From: Neobacillus sp. FSL H8-0543
GTDB lineage: Bacteria; Bacillota; Bacilli; Bacillales; Cytobacillaceae
Direction of reading: 5' to 3'
Length of the DNA: 64,000 nt
NCBI RefSeq assembly: GCF_038592905.1
Contig: NZ_CP151943.1
Location: 5,034,501 to 5,098,500, forward strand
Position 1 is the first letter of the stretch; each line of letters opens with the position of its first letter. This document shows, piece by piece, positions 25,242 through 34,965 of this stretch. Both the position numbers and the translations under genes were made by a program. Under the pieces are notes generated by a model that did no database searches, was not told the DNA's origin, and worked only from the letters and a program-made list of their open reading frames with translations.

Positions 25242-26093
25242 ATGAGAAGAATTATTTTGACGACAGAGAGTGGTGCAGATTTACCGGTAGAATTAGCTAA
25301 CAAACACAATGTGAAAGTGGTTCCGATGCACGTGATCATGGATGGGGAGGATTATTTAGATGGTTCTTTACCTGTAACAGATATCTATGATTATTATGAG
25401 CGGACAAAAAAAATACCCTCGACCACGTCGACAAATTCACATGAATACCATGAATTTTTCACAAAGATAAAAAGTGATTATCCTGATTGCATCATTATAC
25501 ATATTGGTTATACATCAAAGGCCTCTTCTTCCTTTCAAAATGCCATCATTGCAACAGAAGAGCTGGAGGATATTTTTCTAATTGATGCTTTGAATGTAAC
25601 TGGCGGATTAATGACCATTGTGATGTATGCGGTTGCCATATTAGAGAATGAACCAACGATAGAACCTGTTCGATTAGTTGATTTGATTGAGTCAATGATA
25701 CCTAAAACAAGATTTGCATTCGTTCCAGGAAGCTTAGATTTTTTAAGAGCAGGAGGGCGTGTTAGTAATTTAGCATATCTCGGTGGGGCATTGTTAAAAA
25801 TAAAGCCCCGGATCGAGCTGATTGACGGAAATCTTGTTTCAACCAAAAAGTACCGCGGGAAAATGGATGTCGTTACAGAAAAACTGATGCAAGATTACTT
25901 AGATCAATATGATATTGATAGAGAACAACTTTACTTAATATACTCGATTGGACTTGATGAAGGGATCAAGCAGAGGATGGAAGGTAATGCAAAGGAAGCA
26001 GGCTTCAAAAATGTAAAGTGGGTTCAAGCAGGCGCGATGATTTCTACACACGCTGGACCTGGAGGCTTTGGAATCGCAGGCTTGGAAGTGTAG
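25242..26093 (+). CDS. DegV family fatty acid-binding protein
   Basis: This 283-residue protein shows the DegV features: TESGADLPVELANKHNVKVVP at the N-terminus, the STTSTNSHEY loop, HIGYTSKASSSFQNA and a C-terminal HAGPGGFGIAGL motif. DegV/FakB proteins bind fatty acids and present them to the FakA kinase for phosphorylation and entry into phospholipid synthesis. AAGTGGGGGAG precedes the ATG. Monocistronic. The 246 bp that follow, up to the riboswitch, contain only a 39-codon ATG frame at 26117 without a ribosome site. Confidence 0.9.
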   Translation: MRRIILTTESGADLPVELANKHNVKVVPMHVIMDGEDYLDGSLPVTDIYDYYERTKKIPSTTSTNSHEYHEFFTKIKSDYPDCIIIHIGYTSKASSSFQNAIIATEELEDIFLIDALNVTGGLMTIVMYAVAILENEPTIEPVRLVDLIESMIPKTRFAFVPGSLDFLRAGGRVSNLAYLGGALLKIKPRIELIDGNLVSTKKYRGKMDVVTEKLMQDYLDQYDIDREQLYLIYSIGLDEGIKQRMEGNAKEAGFKNVKWVQAGAMISTHAGPGGFGIAGLEV

Positions 26094-26339
26094 GAACGGA
26101 AAGTCTGTTCTTCGGAATGAGGAATAAAAAATTTGTTTTGGAAAGTATTCTAATTAGCCTTTTTGGCAGTAATAAATATAACCAAACCGTGAAAAATGCA
26201 ATTATATCTGAACTAGAACTTAATGACGATAAATGAGTCCTGAATAGTTATAATAAAATAATTTTCAGTCTATTTCATTTACAAACGAAAAAGGGTGTGC
26301 AATAATCTCTAGTAGAAAACAAAAAAATGAATATTAAAC

Positions 26340-26520
26340 AAATAGGTTTCTTACTGTTCCTAATGAATAGTAAGACTAAGAGGGAAGTTGGTGTAAAGTC
26401 CAACACGGTCCCGCCACTGTAAGCGAGTAGGAAGGTTATAAAAAATCCACTGTGTGTGTATTGCATGGGAAGGAATAACCAACCGTTGATTCGTAAGTCA
26501 GGAAACCTGCCTATTATGTT
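26340..26520 (+). ncRNA. cobalamin (AdoCbl) riboswitch
   Basis: The conserved B12-box elements appear in order: GAGGGAAGTTGGTGTAAAGTCC, the CCCGCCACTGTAAGCGAG core at about 26410, a variable peripheral domain, and AGTCAGGAAACCTGCC near 26497. It lies 190 bp upstream of the B12 operon. A terminator hairpin just before btuF is its probable expression platform, so cobalamin should shut off the whole operon. Boundaries are approximate. Confidence 0.95.
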
Positions 26521-26655
26521 GTTTAAGCTTCCTCGAGGAAAGGAATGTTTAAAGTGCAGGTAATCTCTTAATTGTAGGTATTTTATTATTTATATTAAAG
26601 ATTGCAAGTTTATACATACTATCTACTAGACAAGTATGATAACATGCCTTTACTC

Positions 26656-26686
26656 GACGCTTTCTACAGGAAAAGCGTTTTTTTTG
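26656..26686 (+). terminator. riboswitch-controlled terminator
   Basis: Stem ACGCTTT / AAAGCGT followed by eight T residues, 28 bp before the btuF start and downstream of the cobalamin riboswitch. Probably formed when the ligand is bound. Confidence 0.75.
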
Positions 26687-26713
26687 TGTTCAAAAAGAGA
26701 AGGAGGAAAAGTA

Positions 26714-27712
26714 ATGAAGGCGTTTTTTAAAAAATGGGGTTTATTAAGTGCTGTTTTTCTAGTAAGTATGGTGATCATTGTAGGTTGTGGTACACAAAAG
26801 CAAACCACTCAAAATGAAAAAAATGGAGAGAAAGAGGTTTCTCAACAAGAAATCGATAAGAAAAGCGCACAGTCCTTTCCAATTACCCTTACAGATGATG
26901 CAGGCAGAGAGGTGACAATTGAGGAAAAACCGGAAACCATTGTTTCCATTCAAACGAGTAGTACAGAGATTGCCTTTGCCCTTGGATTAGGTGATCAGAT
27001 TGTTGGTGTTTCAGATTACGATAATTACCCACCGGAAGCGCTGGAAAAAGAAAAGGTAGGGGCACAGGATATCAATGTAGAACTCGTTCTCACACTTCTT
27101 CCGGATATGGCTCTTGTGACAGACTATCATTACAAGACGCACCCAGAAACGCTACAACAGTTTGAAGATGCTGGTATTAACGTGATTGTGATTGGAAGTG
27201 CTACCTCATTTGAAAATGTATATAGAAATATTGACATGATTGGTACAGCTACCGGAAGTGAGACAGAAGCAAACGAAATCATCTCTGATATGAAGCAGCG
27301 TTTAAGTGCCATCAAAGAAAAAGCAGCAGAAGAGATTACCGATAAAAAGAAAGTCTGGGTGGAGGTTTCACCGGCACCAGATATTTTTACAACAGGAACA
27401 AACACATTTATGCATGAAATGCTCGAATCGATTCAAGCTACGAACGCTGCAGAGGAGCACGAGGGCTGGGTAAAACTGACGGAGGAAGAGATCGTCAAAT
27501 TAAATCCTGATGTCATCATTACTACTTATGGATACTATGTAGAAAATCCAAAAGATCAAGTATTAGCTCGTAAGGGATGGGCGGAAGTGCCCGCTCTAAA
27601 AAAACAACAGGTGTTTGATGTGGATAGCGATACCGTTACTAGACCAGGTCCTCGTTTAATTGAAGGAGTCGAGACACTTGCGGAACTTATCTACCCTGAA
27701 ATTTTTAAATAA
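26714..27712 (+). CDS. btuF: cobalamin ABC transporter substrate-binding lipoprotein
   Basis: This protein of about 332 residues has a lipoprotein signal (lipobox IIVGC, Cys25) and a class III periplasmic-binding fold: ETIVSIQTSSTEIAFALGLGDQIVGV, then the LVLTLLPDMALVT segment, as in BtuF and FhuD. It captures corrinoids at the outer face of the membrane for BtuC/D. AAGGAGG precedes the ATG at 26714; an in-frame ATG at 26636 lies upstream of the terminator and is not used. First gene of the riboswitch-controlled operon. Confidence 0.9.
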   Translation: MKAFFKKWGLLSAVFLVSMVIIVGCGTQKQTTQNEKNGEKEVSQQEIDKKSAQSFPITLTDDAGREVTIEEKPETIVSIQTSSTEIAFALGLGDQIVGVSDYDNYPPEALEKEKVGAQDINVELVLTLLPDMALVTDYHYKTHPETLQQFEDAGINVIVIGSATSFENVYRNIDMIGTATGSETEANEIISDMKQRLSAIKEKAAEEITDKKKVWVEVSPAPDIFTTGTNTFMHEMLESIQATNAAEEHEGWVKLTEEEIVKLNPDVIITTYGYYVENPKDQVLARKGWAEVPALKKQQVFDVDSDTVTRPGPRLIEGVETLAELIYPEIFK

Positions 27713-28742
27713 TAAAATAGCTTGGTTGTATCTTCTAAGTGGTGGGTTTGTACTTAGTACAGCCCTCCTTGGCTTATTAATAAGTAGTGTCCAAGTCCCA
27801 GTTTCTACTATATTACATATCATCATCGATAAATCCTTGAGCCTTGGCTGGCTTGAAGATATCGCGAGAAATGAAGAAATGATTATTTGGAATATCCGTC
27901 TGCCAAGAGTGCTTCTTGCATTTTGTGTTGGTGCATCCCTTGCTTTAGCGGGTTCCGCTTTTCAAGGGCTTTTACGCAACCCATTAGCAGACCCGTATAC
28001 GATTGGGGTGTCTTCTGGTGCTTCTCTAGGTGCCGTTTTCGTTTTGTTTTTTCAAGTTACCATTGTTGGTATTGGGAACTTTACGCTTCCGGTCGTTGCA
28101 ATTTTAAGTGGCTTTTTAACACTGCTTATTGTATTTGGCCTTGTTCGATTAAGCAGCAGGAGCTTAGCAATTGAAACCATCATCTTGGCGGGGATAATTG
28201 TAAGTGCCTTTATTGGAGCGATTGTGTCTTTGATTATTTCATTAAGTGATCAAGATTCGATGTCACAAATTATCTATTGGTTATATGGAAATGTGGGCAT
28301 GAGAGGATGGAGCCATGTCCAGCTGATTGTACCATTTATGCTCCTTGGTTCGATTATATTGTTCGTTCACTATCGGGAGTTAAATGCGCTTGCCCTGGGG
28401 GAGGATGCTGCAGATCATATCGGTGTGGATGTAAAAAAAGGGAAAACCTATATCTTAATTGGTGCCTCTTTACTTACGGGAGCAGCAGTAGCTGTATCAG
28501 GATCGATTGGCTTTGTTGGACTCGTTATTCCACATCTTGTCCGCCTAGTAACCGGCCCGAATCATCGCTATGTCCTTCCATTATCGATGTTCGTTGGCGG
28601 TGGTTTTCTAATTTTAGCTGATTTAGTTTCGAGAACAATTATTGCTCCAAAGGAATTACCGATTGGCGTTATTACCGCATTGATCGGTGCACCAGTCTTC
28701 GCACTATTATTGATTAGAGAAAGAGTGGGACGGAGGGGATAG
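27678..28742 (+). CDS. btuC: cobalamin ABC transporter permease (FecCD family)
   Basis: This FecCD-type permease of about 354 residues has around ten membrane segments and the typical RLPRVLLAFCVGASLALAG and GFVGLVIPHLVRLVTGPNHR motifs. The start is taken as the TTG at 27678, placed 9 nt after GAAGGAG inside the end of btuF, giving a 35-bp overlap; a TTG at 27660 lacks a site. It forms the membrane channel of the corrinoid importer. Its stop lies 3 bp before the ATPase gene. Confidence 0.9.
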   Translation: MRNLSTLKFLNNKIAWLYLLSGGFVLSTALLGLLISSVQVPVSTILHIIIDKSLSLGWLEDIARNEEMIIWNIRLPRVLLAFCVGASLALAGSAFQGLLRNPLADPYTIGVSSGASLGAVFVLFFQVTIVGIGNFTLPVVAILSGFLTLLIVFGLVRLSSRSLAIETIILAGIIVSAFIGAIVSLIISLSDQDSMSQIIYWLYGNVGMRGWSHVQLIVPFMLLGSIILFVHYRELNALALGEDAADHIGVDVKKGKTYILIGASLLTGAAVAVSGSIGFVGLVIPHLVRLVTGPNHRYVLPLSMFVGGGFLILADLVSRTIIAPKELPIGVITALIGAPVFALLLIRERVGRRG

Positions 28743-28745
28743 AAG

Positions 28746-30257
28746 ATGATTAATGTTCAAGGTTTGAAGGGTGGGCACACTTATCCTCCAATTATTAATG
28801 GTGTCGATGTTGAGATTGAACAAGGTGAATTCTTTGCCCTTCTTGGACCAAATGGCAGTGGAAAGACAACCCTTTTTAAGCTTATTACCGGTCAGTTACC
28901 GATTACTGAAGGGAAGATTTCTCTTTCTGGAAAAGAAATATCCACTCTGTCAAAGCTTGAGAAAGCAAAAAAAGTCGCTGTTCTCACACAGGAAGCTCAA
29001 GTTTCATTTGATTACACCGTGGAAGAAATCGTCAGTCTCGGTCGCTATCCCCATCAAAAGGGGCTGCTAAAGCAGCTTTCGAAAAAAGATTTGGATGTAA
29101 TGAGAGAGGTGATGGAACTTACAAATACCCATCACTTTAAGACCACTCCCTTCCGGATGCTTAGTGGTGGCGAAAAGCAACGGGTGTTGTTGGCGAAAGC
29201 ATTAGCGCAAGAGCCTGAAATATTACTATTAGATGAACCCACCAATCATCTTGATATCAAACATACCTTCCAAATGCTCGATTTACTTAAGGACCGACAG
29301 CAAAGTATGGGTTTAACCATCTTTGCTATCCTCCATGACTTAAATGTGGCATCGCTCTATGCCAATCGGATTGCCTTGCTTCATAATGGCAGCTTTTTAG
29401 AAGTTGGAAATGTAGACATATTAAGAAAAGCGGATCAATTAAGAAAGGTCTATGAGGTGGAGGTGACGCCTGGTTCACATCCAACGCTTCCAAAGCCACA
29501 GCTTCTTATGACACCAAGCTATACCAAATCTAGTTTTCCTTTAGATTTTGAAAATTCTTATCGGATTAAACAGACAAAGAACTATTTTCATATTCAATTT
29601 GAACAACCGTTACGAACCATATCCAATGGGGTAATCGGTGACGGAATTCAGTGGGTAAAGCATGTTTGTAATTTCCATGTGGATAGAAATTACAATGGAT
29701 CAGAGCCAAAAAAGGATTTGCAATCCTGGATGACTGATTACTCTATTCCTTATGTGCAAGCAGTTGGTATGATGACGGCTGTCATGCTTGAGGATGTCGT
29801 TATTGTAAAAAAGGAAGTAGAAGGAATCCAGATGGTAGCAATTGTAACAGCAGGGGTAGGAAATGCTGTTGATATAACAAAGAGGTCATTTATAGATGCT
29901 GTCCAAACAGTTGGGACGATTAACACGATGGTATTCATCGATGCTCATTTTACGGATGGTGCCCTTGTAAACGGGTATATGTCTGCTACCGAAGCAAAAG
30001 TAAAAGCCTTGCACGATCTAAAGATAGTAGATCCAGAATCCCATACATTGGCTACAGGAACATCCACAGATTCCCTCGTAGTTGGCCTAACACAGCAAGG
30101 TGAAAAAACACCATACGCTGGATCTGGAACCATTGTAGGAAGAGGAATTGGCCAAATAGTCTATCAAGCAACACAGGAAGCTCTCAAAAAATATTTAAAA
30201 AGGGTTCATGAAGAAGGGTATCGTACTACCTCTGAAAGGGTAGGTGTTACGAGGTAA
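28746..30257 (+). CDS. fusion of ABC transporter ATPase (BtuD) and adenosylcobinamide amidohydrolase (CbiZ)
   Basis: This 503-residue two-domain protein starts with an ABC ATPase (residues 1 to about 250): Walker A GPNGSGKTT at 34-42, the LSGGEKQR signature and the Walker B LLLDEPTNH. From about residue 285 it continues into a CbiZ domain (GVIGDGIQWVKHVCNFHV, GMMTAVMLEDVV, TDSLVVGLTQQG). CbiZ removes the aminopropanol side chain of cobinamide to give cobyric acid, so that CbiB can rebuild it. Fusing it to the importer ATPase couples uptake with salvage. Good in-frame junction; no sign of assembly error. Confidence 0.93.
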   Translation: MINVQGLKGGHTYPPIINGVDVEIEQGEFFALLGPNGSGKTTLFKLITGQLPITEGKISLSGKEISTLSKLEKAKKVAVLTQEAQVSFDYTVEEIVSLGRYPHQKGLLKQLSKKDLDVMREVMELTNTHHFKTTPFRMLSGGEKQRVLLAKALAQEPEILLLDEPTNHLDIKHTFQMLDLLKDRQQSMGLTIFAILHDLNVASLYANRIALLHNGSFLEVGNVDILRKADQLRKVYEVEVTPGSHPTLPKPQLLMTPSYTKSSFPLDFENSYRIKQTKNYFHIQFEQPLRTISNGVIGDGIQWVKHVCNFHVDRNYNGSEPKKDLQSWMTDYSIPYVQAVGMMTAVMLEDVVIVKKEVEGIQMVAIVTAGVGNAVDITKRSFIDAVQTVGTINTMVFIDAHFTDGALVNGYMSATEAKVKALHDLKIVDPESHTLATGTSTDSLVVGLTQQGEKTPYAGSGTIVGRGIGQIVYQATQEALKKYLKRVHEEGYRTTSERVGVTR

Positions 30258-30290
30258 GCTATTATTTTTATGAAAAAGGTGGAGATGAGT

Positions 30291-31679
30291 GTGACAGAAC
30301 GACGAATTGTAATCGCCGGCACGGGAAGCGGTGTCGGAAAGACAACCCTTACCATCGGATTAATGTCTGCCTTAAAAAAGTCGGGACTCACCGTCCAAGG
30401 ATTTAAATGCGGACCTGACTATATCGATCCTTCCTACCATACAGCGGTAACCAATCGAGCTTCTCGTAATTTAGATAGCTGGATGCTCACACATGACAGA
30501 GTTTTGGATATTTTCACTCATGGAAGTCATGGTGCTGATATTTCAATAATCGAAGGAGTGATGGGCTTTTTTGATGGAAAAAATCCAGAAACAAATGAGG
30601 GAAGTACGGCTGAGATAAGTATGCTCACCAAAAGCCCCGTTTTGCTGGTGGTTAATTGTGAAAGTATGGCTCGAAGTGCAGCTGCTATTGTTAAGGGTTT
30701 TCAACTGTTTGCAGAAGGACCCAATATTGTCGGGGTCATTGCAAATAAAGTAGGGAGCGAAGGTCACTTTCAACTCGTAAAAAAGGCGATTGAACAGGAA
30801 TGCCACGTTCCTGTTATCGGTTATTTGAAGAGGGAGCTAGAGATTGAGATCCCAGAAAGACATCTTGGTCTTATTCCTTCGATTGAAAGAGGAGAATTGG
30901 ATCCGTTTTTTGATCAATTAGGTGAATTGGTCCGTGAGACAATAAATATAGATAAACTCCTTGAGTTAGCAACGGCTGAACCATTACTGGTGAACAATGA
31001 ATCTTCAATTTTTCATACAAAGAAAGAAACTGTCGTCAAAATTGCCGTTGCAAAGGACCAAGCCTTTAATTTCTATTATCCTGAGAATCTAGAAATACTA
31101 GAAGCAAACGGTGCTGAAATCGTTTATTTTTCGCCACTGGAGGATGAAGAGTTACCTGAAGATGTAGATGGCCTTTATCTAGGCGGAGGCTTTCCGGAAG
31201 AATTCGCCCAGGTTCTGGAAGGGAATGTAATAGTAAAGCGTTCAGTGAAGAGGTTGATTGAAAGTGGAATTCCTACACTTGCAGAATGTGGAGGGTTCAT
31301 GTACTTAACGGAGTCGATTGAAACGACGAAAGAGAAAAAGTACAAAATGGTCGGTGTCATTCCTGGGAGCGTCCGCATGCAGTCCCATTTAGCAGCTTTA
31401 GGGTACAGAGAGATTACTAGTCAAAATGACAATTTTCTTCTCAACAGCCTAACCGCAAGAGGGCATGAATTTCATTACTCCTCCTTTCAGGCTGCTAATG
31501 AGGATGTCCCGTATGCCTATGAAACGAAAGGGATGCGAGGAGTTAGTAAAGAAGGCTATATAATTAACAATGTAGTTGCCGGGTATACTCATTTTCACTT
31601 TGGTTCATGTCCTGAAATGGTCGAGAATTGGATTGAAAAATGCGTAGAGTATAAATCAACGAGGGGGTTAACAAGATGA
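30291..31679 (+). CDS. cbiA: cobyrinate a,c-diamide synthase
   Basis: This protein of about 462 residues has a dethiobiotin-synthetase-like ATPase domain with P-loop GTGSGVGKTT and a C-terminal class I glutamine amidotransferase domain (ECGGFMYL with the catalytic Cys; GYTHFHFGS at the end). It amidates the a and c side chains of cobyrinic acid. AAGGTGGAG is best spaced for the GTG at 30291; ATG codons at 30270 and 30285 are alternatives. The stop overlaps the cobT start (ATGA). It would act in de novo synthesis, so corrin-ring genes may lie elsewhere. Confidence 0.92.
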   Translation: MTERRIVIAGTGSGVGKTTLTIGLMSALKKSGLTVQGFKCGPDYIDPSYHTAVTNRASRNLDSWMLTHDRVLDIFTHGSHGADISIIEGVMGFFDGKNPETNEGSTAEISMLTKSPVLLVVNCESMARSAAAIVKGFQLFAEGPNIVGVIANKVGSEGHFQLVKKAIEQECHVPVIGYLKRELEIEIPERHLGLIPSIERGELDPFFDQLGELVRETINIDKLLELATAEPLLVNNESSIFHTKKETVVKIAVAKDQAFNFYYPENLEILEANGAEIVYFSPLEDEELPEDVDGLYLGGGFPEEFAQVLEGNVIVKRSVKRLIESGIPTLAECGGFMYLTESIETTKEKKYKMVGVIPGSVRMQSHLAALGYREITSQNDNFLLNSLTARGHEFHYSSFQAANEDVPYAYETKGMRGVSKEGYIINNVVAGYTHFHFGSCPEMVENWIEKCVEYKSTRGLTR

Positions 31680-32719
31680 GTCAACAGGTCTATTCCGTTC
31701 CAAAAGTAAATAAGGAAATCGGGAAACAAGTCTCTGACTATATCAATACATTAACAAAACCAGTAGGAAGTCTAGGAAGATTAGAGGAAATCGCGATTGA
31801 ATTGGCTGAAATGAAAAATGAAGCCTTCCCAAGTATAGACCCTCCAGGTGTCCTTGTTTTTGCTGCTGATCATGGCATCACGGAAGAGGGGGTCTCCTCC
31901 TATCCGCAAGCCGTGACAGAGCAGATGGTACGTAACTTTTTAAGTGGCGGGGCAGGGATAAATGTTTTTAGTAGACAGATAGGTGCCTTCCTCAACATCA
32001 TAGACATTGGGGTTGCCCAAGTTATTGAACATCCTAGTTTAATCAATCAAAAGATTCGATATGGTACGGCCAATTTTTATCGGGAGGATGCTATGACCCG
32101 TGAAGAGGCAGAAAACGCCATCGCCGTAGGCTATGAGCAAGGATTGGACATGTTAAACAAAGGTTGCCAATGTCTGATTCTAGGTGAGATGGGGATCGGA
32201 AACACGTCATCAAGTAGTGCGATCTTGGCTGTTCTTAGTAATAGCGACGTTGCTTCATTGGTTGGTAATGGAACGGGTATTTCACAAGAAACCTTGTTAC
32301 ATAAGGTAGATGTTATCAAGCAGTCACTTCAAGTAAGAAACCCCAATCCAGAGGACCCTATCGATATTATTAGTAAGGTTGGGGGACTGGAGATTGCCGG
32401 GATGGCAGGGGCCATGCTTGCTGCGGCAAGCTATCGAGTACCGATCCTTTTGGATGGATTTATTTGTACAATCGCAGGATTACTTGCCAAAGAGATTTCT
32501 CCGAATAGCGCTGATTATATGATTGTGACGCACCAATCCGTTGAACCAGGACATCAATTGGCGATTTCATTATTAGGCAAGAAACCAATCCTTGATTTGG
32601 GACTCAGACTAGGAGAAGGTACGGGTGCCGCGATTGCCTATCCGATTATTCAATCAGCTACATTGATGCTAAAAGAAATGGCCACATTTGATTCAGCAGG
32701 AATTTCAAATAAAAGTTAA
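31676..32719 (+). CDS. cobT: nicotinate-nucleotide--dimethylbenzimidazole phosphoribosyltransferase
   Basis: This 347-residue CobT enzyme makes alpha-ribazole phosphate, the lower-ligand nucleotide of cobalamin. The signature KPVGSLGRLEEIA near residue 30, FAADHGITEEGVSSYPQAVT, and LGEMGIGNTSSSSAI are clear, as is the C-terminal LGLRLGEGTGAA with the catalytic Glu. The start overlaps the cbiA stop by 4 nt. It is followed by a short remnant repeat before the adenosyltransferase gene. Confidence 0.94.
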   Translation: MSQQVYSVPKVNKEIGKQVSDYINTLTKPVGSLGRLEEIAIELAEMKNEAFPSIDPPGVLVFAADHGITEEGVSSYPQAVTEQMVRNFLSGGAGINVFSRQIGAFLNIIDIGVAQVIEHPSLINQKIRYGTANFYREDAMTREEAENAIAVGYEQGLDMLNKGCQCLILGEMGIGNTSSSSAILAVLSNSDVASLVGNGTGISQETLLHKVDVIKQSLQVRNPNPEDPIDIISKVGGLEIAGMAGAMLAAASYRVPILLDGFICTIAGLLAKEISPNSADYMIVTHQSVEPGHQLAISLLGKKPILDLGLRLGEGTGAAIAYPIIQSATLMLKEMATFDSAGISNKS

Positions 32720-32751
32720 ACTACTTTCACAACTGCTTATTAAAGGACATT

Positions 32752-32799
32752 GTTGATTTAATAACTATGTTGATTGGAGCGCCTGGAGCGGAAATCAAC
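32752..32799 (+). repeat. minimal form of the dispersed intergenic repeat
   Basis: Only 48 bp: GTTGATTTA, then GTTGATTGGAGCG, then CCTGGAGCGGAAATCAAC. It contains both ends of the elements at 10638 and 51355 but none of the GC-rich interior, and can form a hairpin through GTTGATTT / AAATCAAC. It lies between cobT and the adenosyltransferase gene within the operon. Confidence 0.8.
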
Positions 32800-32844
32800 A
32801 GGCAAGTTTAACAGAACTTTCACAAAACAGAGGAGGTCCATAAT

Positions 32845-33396
32845 ATGGGACAAGAAAGTGAGAAGAAAAAAGGCTTAACACTTGTGTATACAGGTCATGG
32901 AAAAGGGAAAACAACATCTGCCTTAGGATTAGCACTAAGAAGTGTAGGCAGAGGGTTTAACGTGAGGATTTTTCAGTTTATTAAATCACCTCAGCGTTCC
33001 TATGGAGAACAAATTGCATTGAAAAAACTGGGTGTTGAGATGGTCCAGCTTGGCATCGGCTTTACTTGGACTAAGACGCCAGAGGAGCATAGAGAAGCGT
33101 TAAGGATTGGCTGGCCAAAGGCAAAGGATGCTGTGATGAGCGGAGAATACGATTTAGTCATTTTAGATGAACTTAACAATGCCTTAGCGATTGACACCTT
33201 TCCCATCGACGATGTTTTGCCTTTAAAAGAAGTCCTTGAATTAATTAAAAATAAACCTCCCCATGTCCATCTCTGTATTACGGGAAGGGATGCGAAGCAG
33301 GAAATAAAAGAAATCGCGGATCTCGTTTCTGTGATTGAAGCGGAAAAGCATTACTACGATGAGGGTATACCTGCTGTAAAAGGGATCGAATTTTAA
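32845..33396 (+). CDS. cobO: cob(I)yrinic acid a,c-diamide adenosyltransferase
   Basis: This 183-residue CobO/BtuR/CobA-type enzyme has P-loop GHGKGKTTSA at residues about 18-27 and the DLVILDELNNALAI Walker B region. It transfers the 5'-deoxyadenosyl group from ATP to cobalt(I) in corrinoids. GAGGAGGTCC precedes the ATG. It belongs to the riboswitch operon, 125 bp after cobT, with a short repeat in the gap. Confidence 0.93.
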   Translation: MGQESEKKKGLTLVYTGHGKGKTTSALGLALRSVGRGFNVRIFQFIKSPQRSYGEQIALKKLGVEMVQLGIGFTWTKTPEEHREALRIGWPKAKDAVMSGEYDLVILDELNNALAIDTFPIDDVLPLKEVLELIKNKPPHVHLCITGRDAKQEIKEIADLVSVIEAEKHYYDEGIPAVKGIEF

Positions 33397-33453
33397 GGAT
33401 GGTAGCAGTGTTGGTCTGCTAGCACCTGAGTGAAAAGTGAGGAGTTACTGTGT

Positions 33454-34965
33454 ATGGAAAAGGCTGTGCCGCTAATGATTCAAGGTACCCATTCAGATGC
33501 TGGAAAGAGTGCGATTGTGACTGCTTTATGCCGGATATTTGTTCAGGATGGTTTTAAAACCGCTCCATTTAAATCACAAAACATGGCTTTGAATTCCTAT
33601 ATTACCTTGGATGGCAAAGAAATCGGTCGGGCCCAAGGAGTTCAGGCGGAGGCTGCTGGTATTATTGCGACAACCGATATGAATCCCATTTTAATAAAGC
33701 CAAGTGGAAACTACGAATCACAAATCGTTGTTCACGGGGAGCCCTTTAAAAACATGAAGGCTGGGGAATATCGAGAGGATTTTTTTCAACAAGGCTTAAA
33801 GTTAATTAGAGAATCCTATGATAAATTGTCTACTAGCTATGAGCGTATTGTCATTGAAGGAGCAGGTAGTCCTGCTGAGATTAATTTAAATGATCGTGAG
33901 CTTGTAAATATGCAAGTAGCACAAATTGCTAACGCACCGGTGATTCTAGTTGGGGATATTGAAAAAGGAGGAGTTTTTGCTAGTTTAGTTGGAACCTTAC
34001 AGCTCCTAGAACCGGATGATCGACAAAGAGTCATCGGTGTCATCATTAATAAGTTCAGAGGGGATGTATCCCTATTACAGCCAGGATTAACTTGGTTTGA
34101 GGAATATACCGGGGTTCCGATTCTGGGAGTTGTCCCCTATATTGATGATCTATTTATTGAAGCAGAGGATTCCGTTGTTTTAGATAGCTATACGTCAAAA
34201 ATGGATACTTCAAAGGACATAGATATTGCTGTCATCCGTCATCCAAGGATATCTAATTTTACCGATATCGATCCATTGTTCGAGGAAAAGGATTGTCATG
34301 TTCGTTTTGTTCGAAAAGCAGAAGAGGTAGGGAATCCGGATTTACTTATTTTACCTGGAAGTAAAAATACAATTGAGGATATGATGTTTTTACATAGATC
34401 AGGTTTAGCCAATCGAATCCTTGATTTAGCACAAACGGATACGATGATCGTTGGTATTTGTGGTGGCTATCAAATGTTAGGGACGAGCATCGAGGATAAG
34501 GAAAAAATTGAATCCTCCTACTTGGTGGCAGAGGGATTAGGACTGATACCAATGAAAACCCTGATGACTCAAAATAAGACAACGACCCACTCTGAAGGAA
34601 TGGCTCGCTTTGGGGAGGAACAGATTCCAGTAACAGGATTTGAGATTCATATGGGTGAGTCATTTTATGAAGAAGAGTGTAGCCCTTTTATTCAGCTTTC
34701 AGATCGAAGCGAAGGAACAGTCACAGAGGACAAGCAACTAATTGGCACTTATTTTCACGGTATCTTTCATAATGATCAATTGCGAGAGGTTGTTCTTAAT
34801 GAAATCAGGTCAAAAAAAAGGTTAGAACCGATTTATCATCGCGCCTCGTTTGCCCAGAAAAGGGAAGACGGCTTTGATTTATTAGCCAAAGTGGTTCGAG
34901 AAAACATTCAGTTGGAACGAATATATCAATTAATGACAGATTTCCAGCAAGGACAGAACCAATGA
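33454..34965 (+). CDS. cbiP: cobyric acid synthase
   Basis: This protein of about 503 residues is related to CbiA: an ATPase domain with GTHSDAGKSAIVTALCR and FKSQNMALNS, followed by a glutamine amidotransferase domain (GICGGYQMLG with the catalytic Cys; TYFHGIFHN). It amidates side chains b, d, e and g of adenosylcobyrinate diamide. GAGGAG precedes the ATG at 33454; a GTG at 33430 is an alternative. The stop overlaps the cbiB start by 4 nt. Confidence 0.93.
   Translation: MEKAVPLMIQGTHSDAGKSAIVTALCRIFVQDGFKTAPFKSQNMALNSYITLDGKEIGRAQGVQAEAAGIIATTDMNPILIKPSGNYESQIVVHGEPFKNMKAGEYREDFFQQGLKLIRESYDKLSTSYERIVIEGAGSPAEINLNDRELVNMQVAQIANAPVILVGDIEKGGVFASLVGTLQLLEPDDRQRVIGVIINKFRGDVSLLQPGLTWFEEYTGVPILGVVPYIDDLFIEAEDSVVLDSYTSKMDTSKDIDIAVIRHPRISNFTDIDPLFEEKDCHVRFVRKAEEVGNPDLLILPGSKNTIEDMMFLHRSGLANRILDLAQTDTMIVGICGGYQMLGTSIEDKEKIESSYLVAEGLGLIPMKTLMTQNKTTTHSEGMARFGEEQIPVTGFEIHMGESFYEEECSPFIQLSDRSEGTVTEDKQLIGTYFHGIFHNDQLREVVLNEIRSKKRLEPIYHRASFAQKREDGFDLLAKVVRENIQLERIYQLMTDFQQGQNQ

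Noticed and set aside
26117..26236. 39-codon ORF after the DegV gene
   Set aside because: It has an open frame and plausible composition but no ribosome site; it may be chance in AT-rich DNA before the riboswitch. A longer frame from 26018 overlaps DegV.
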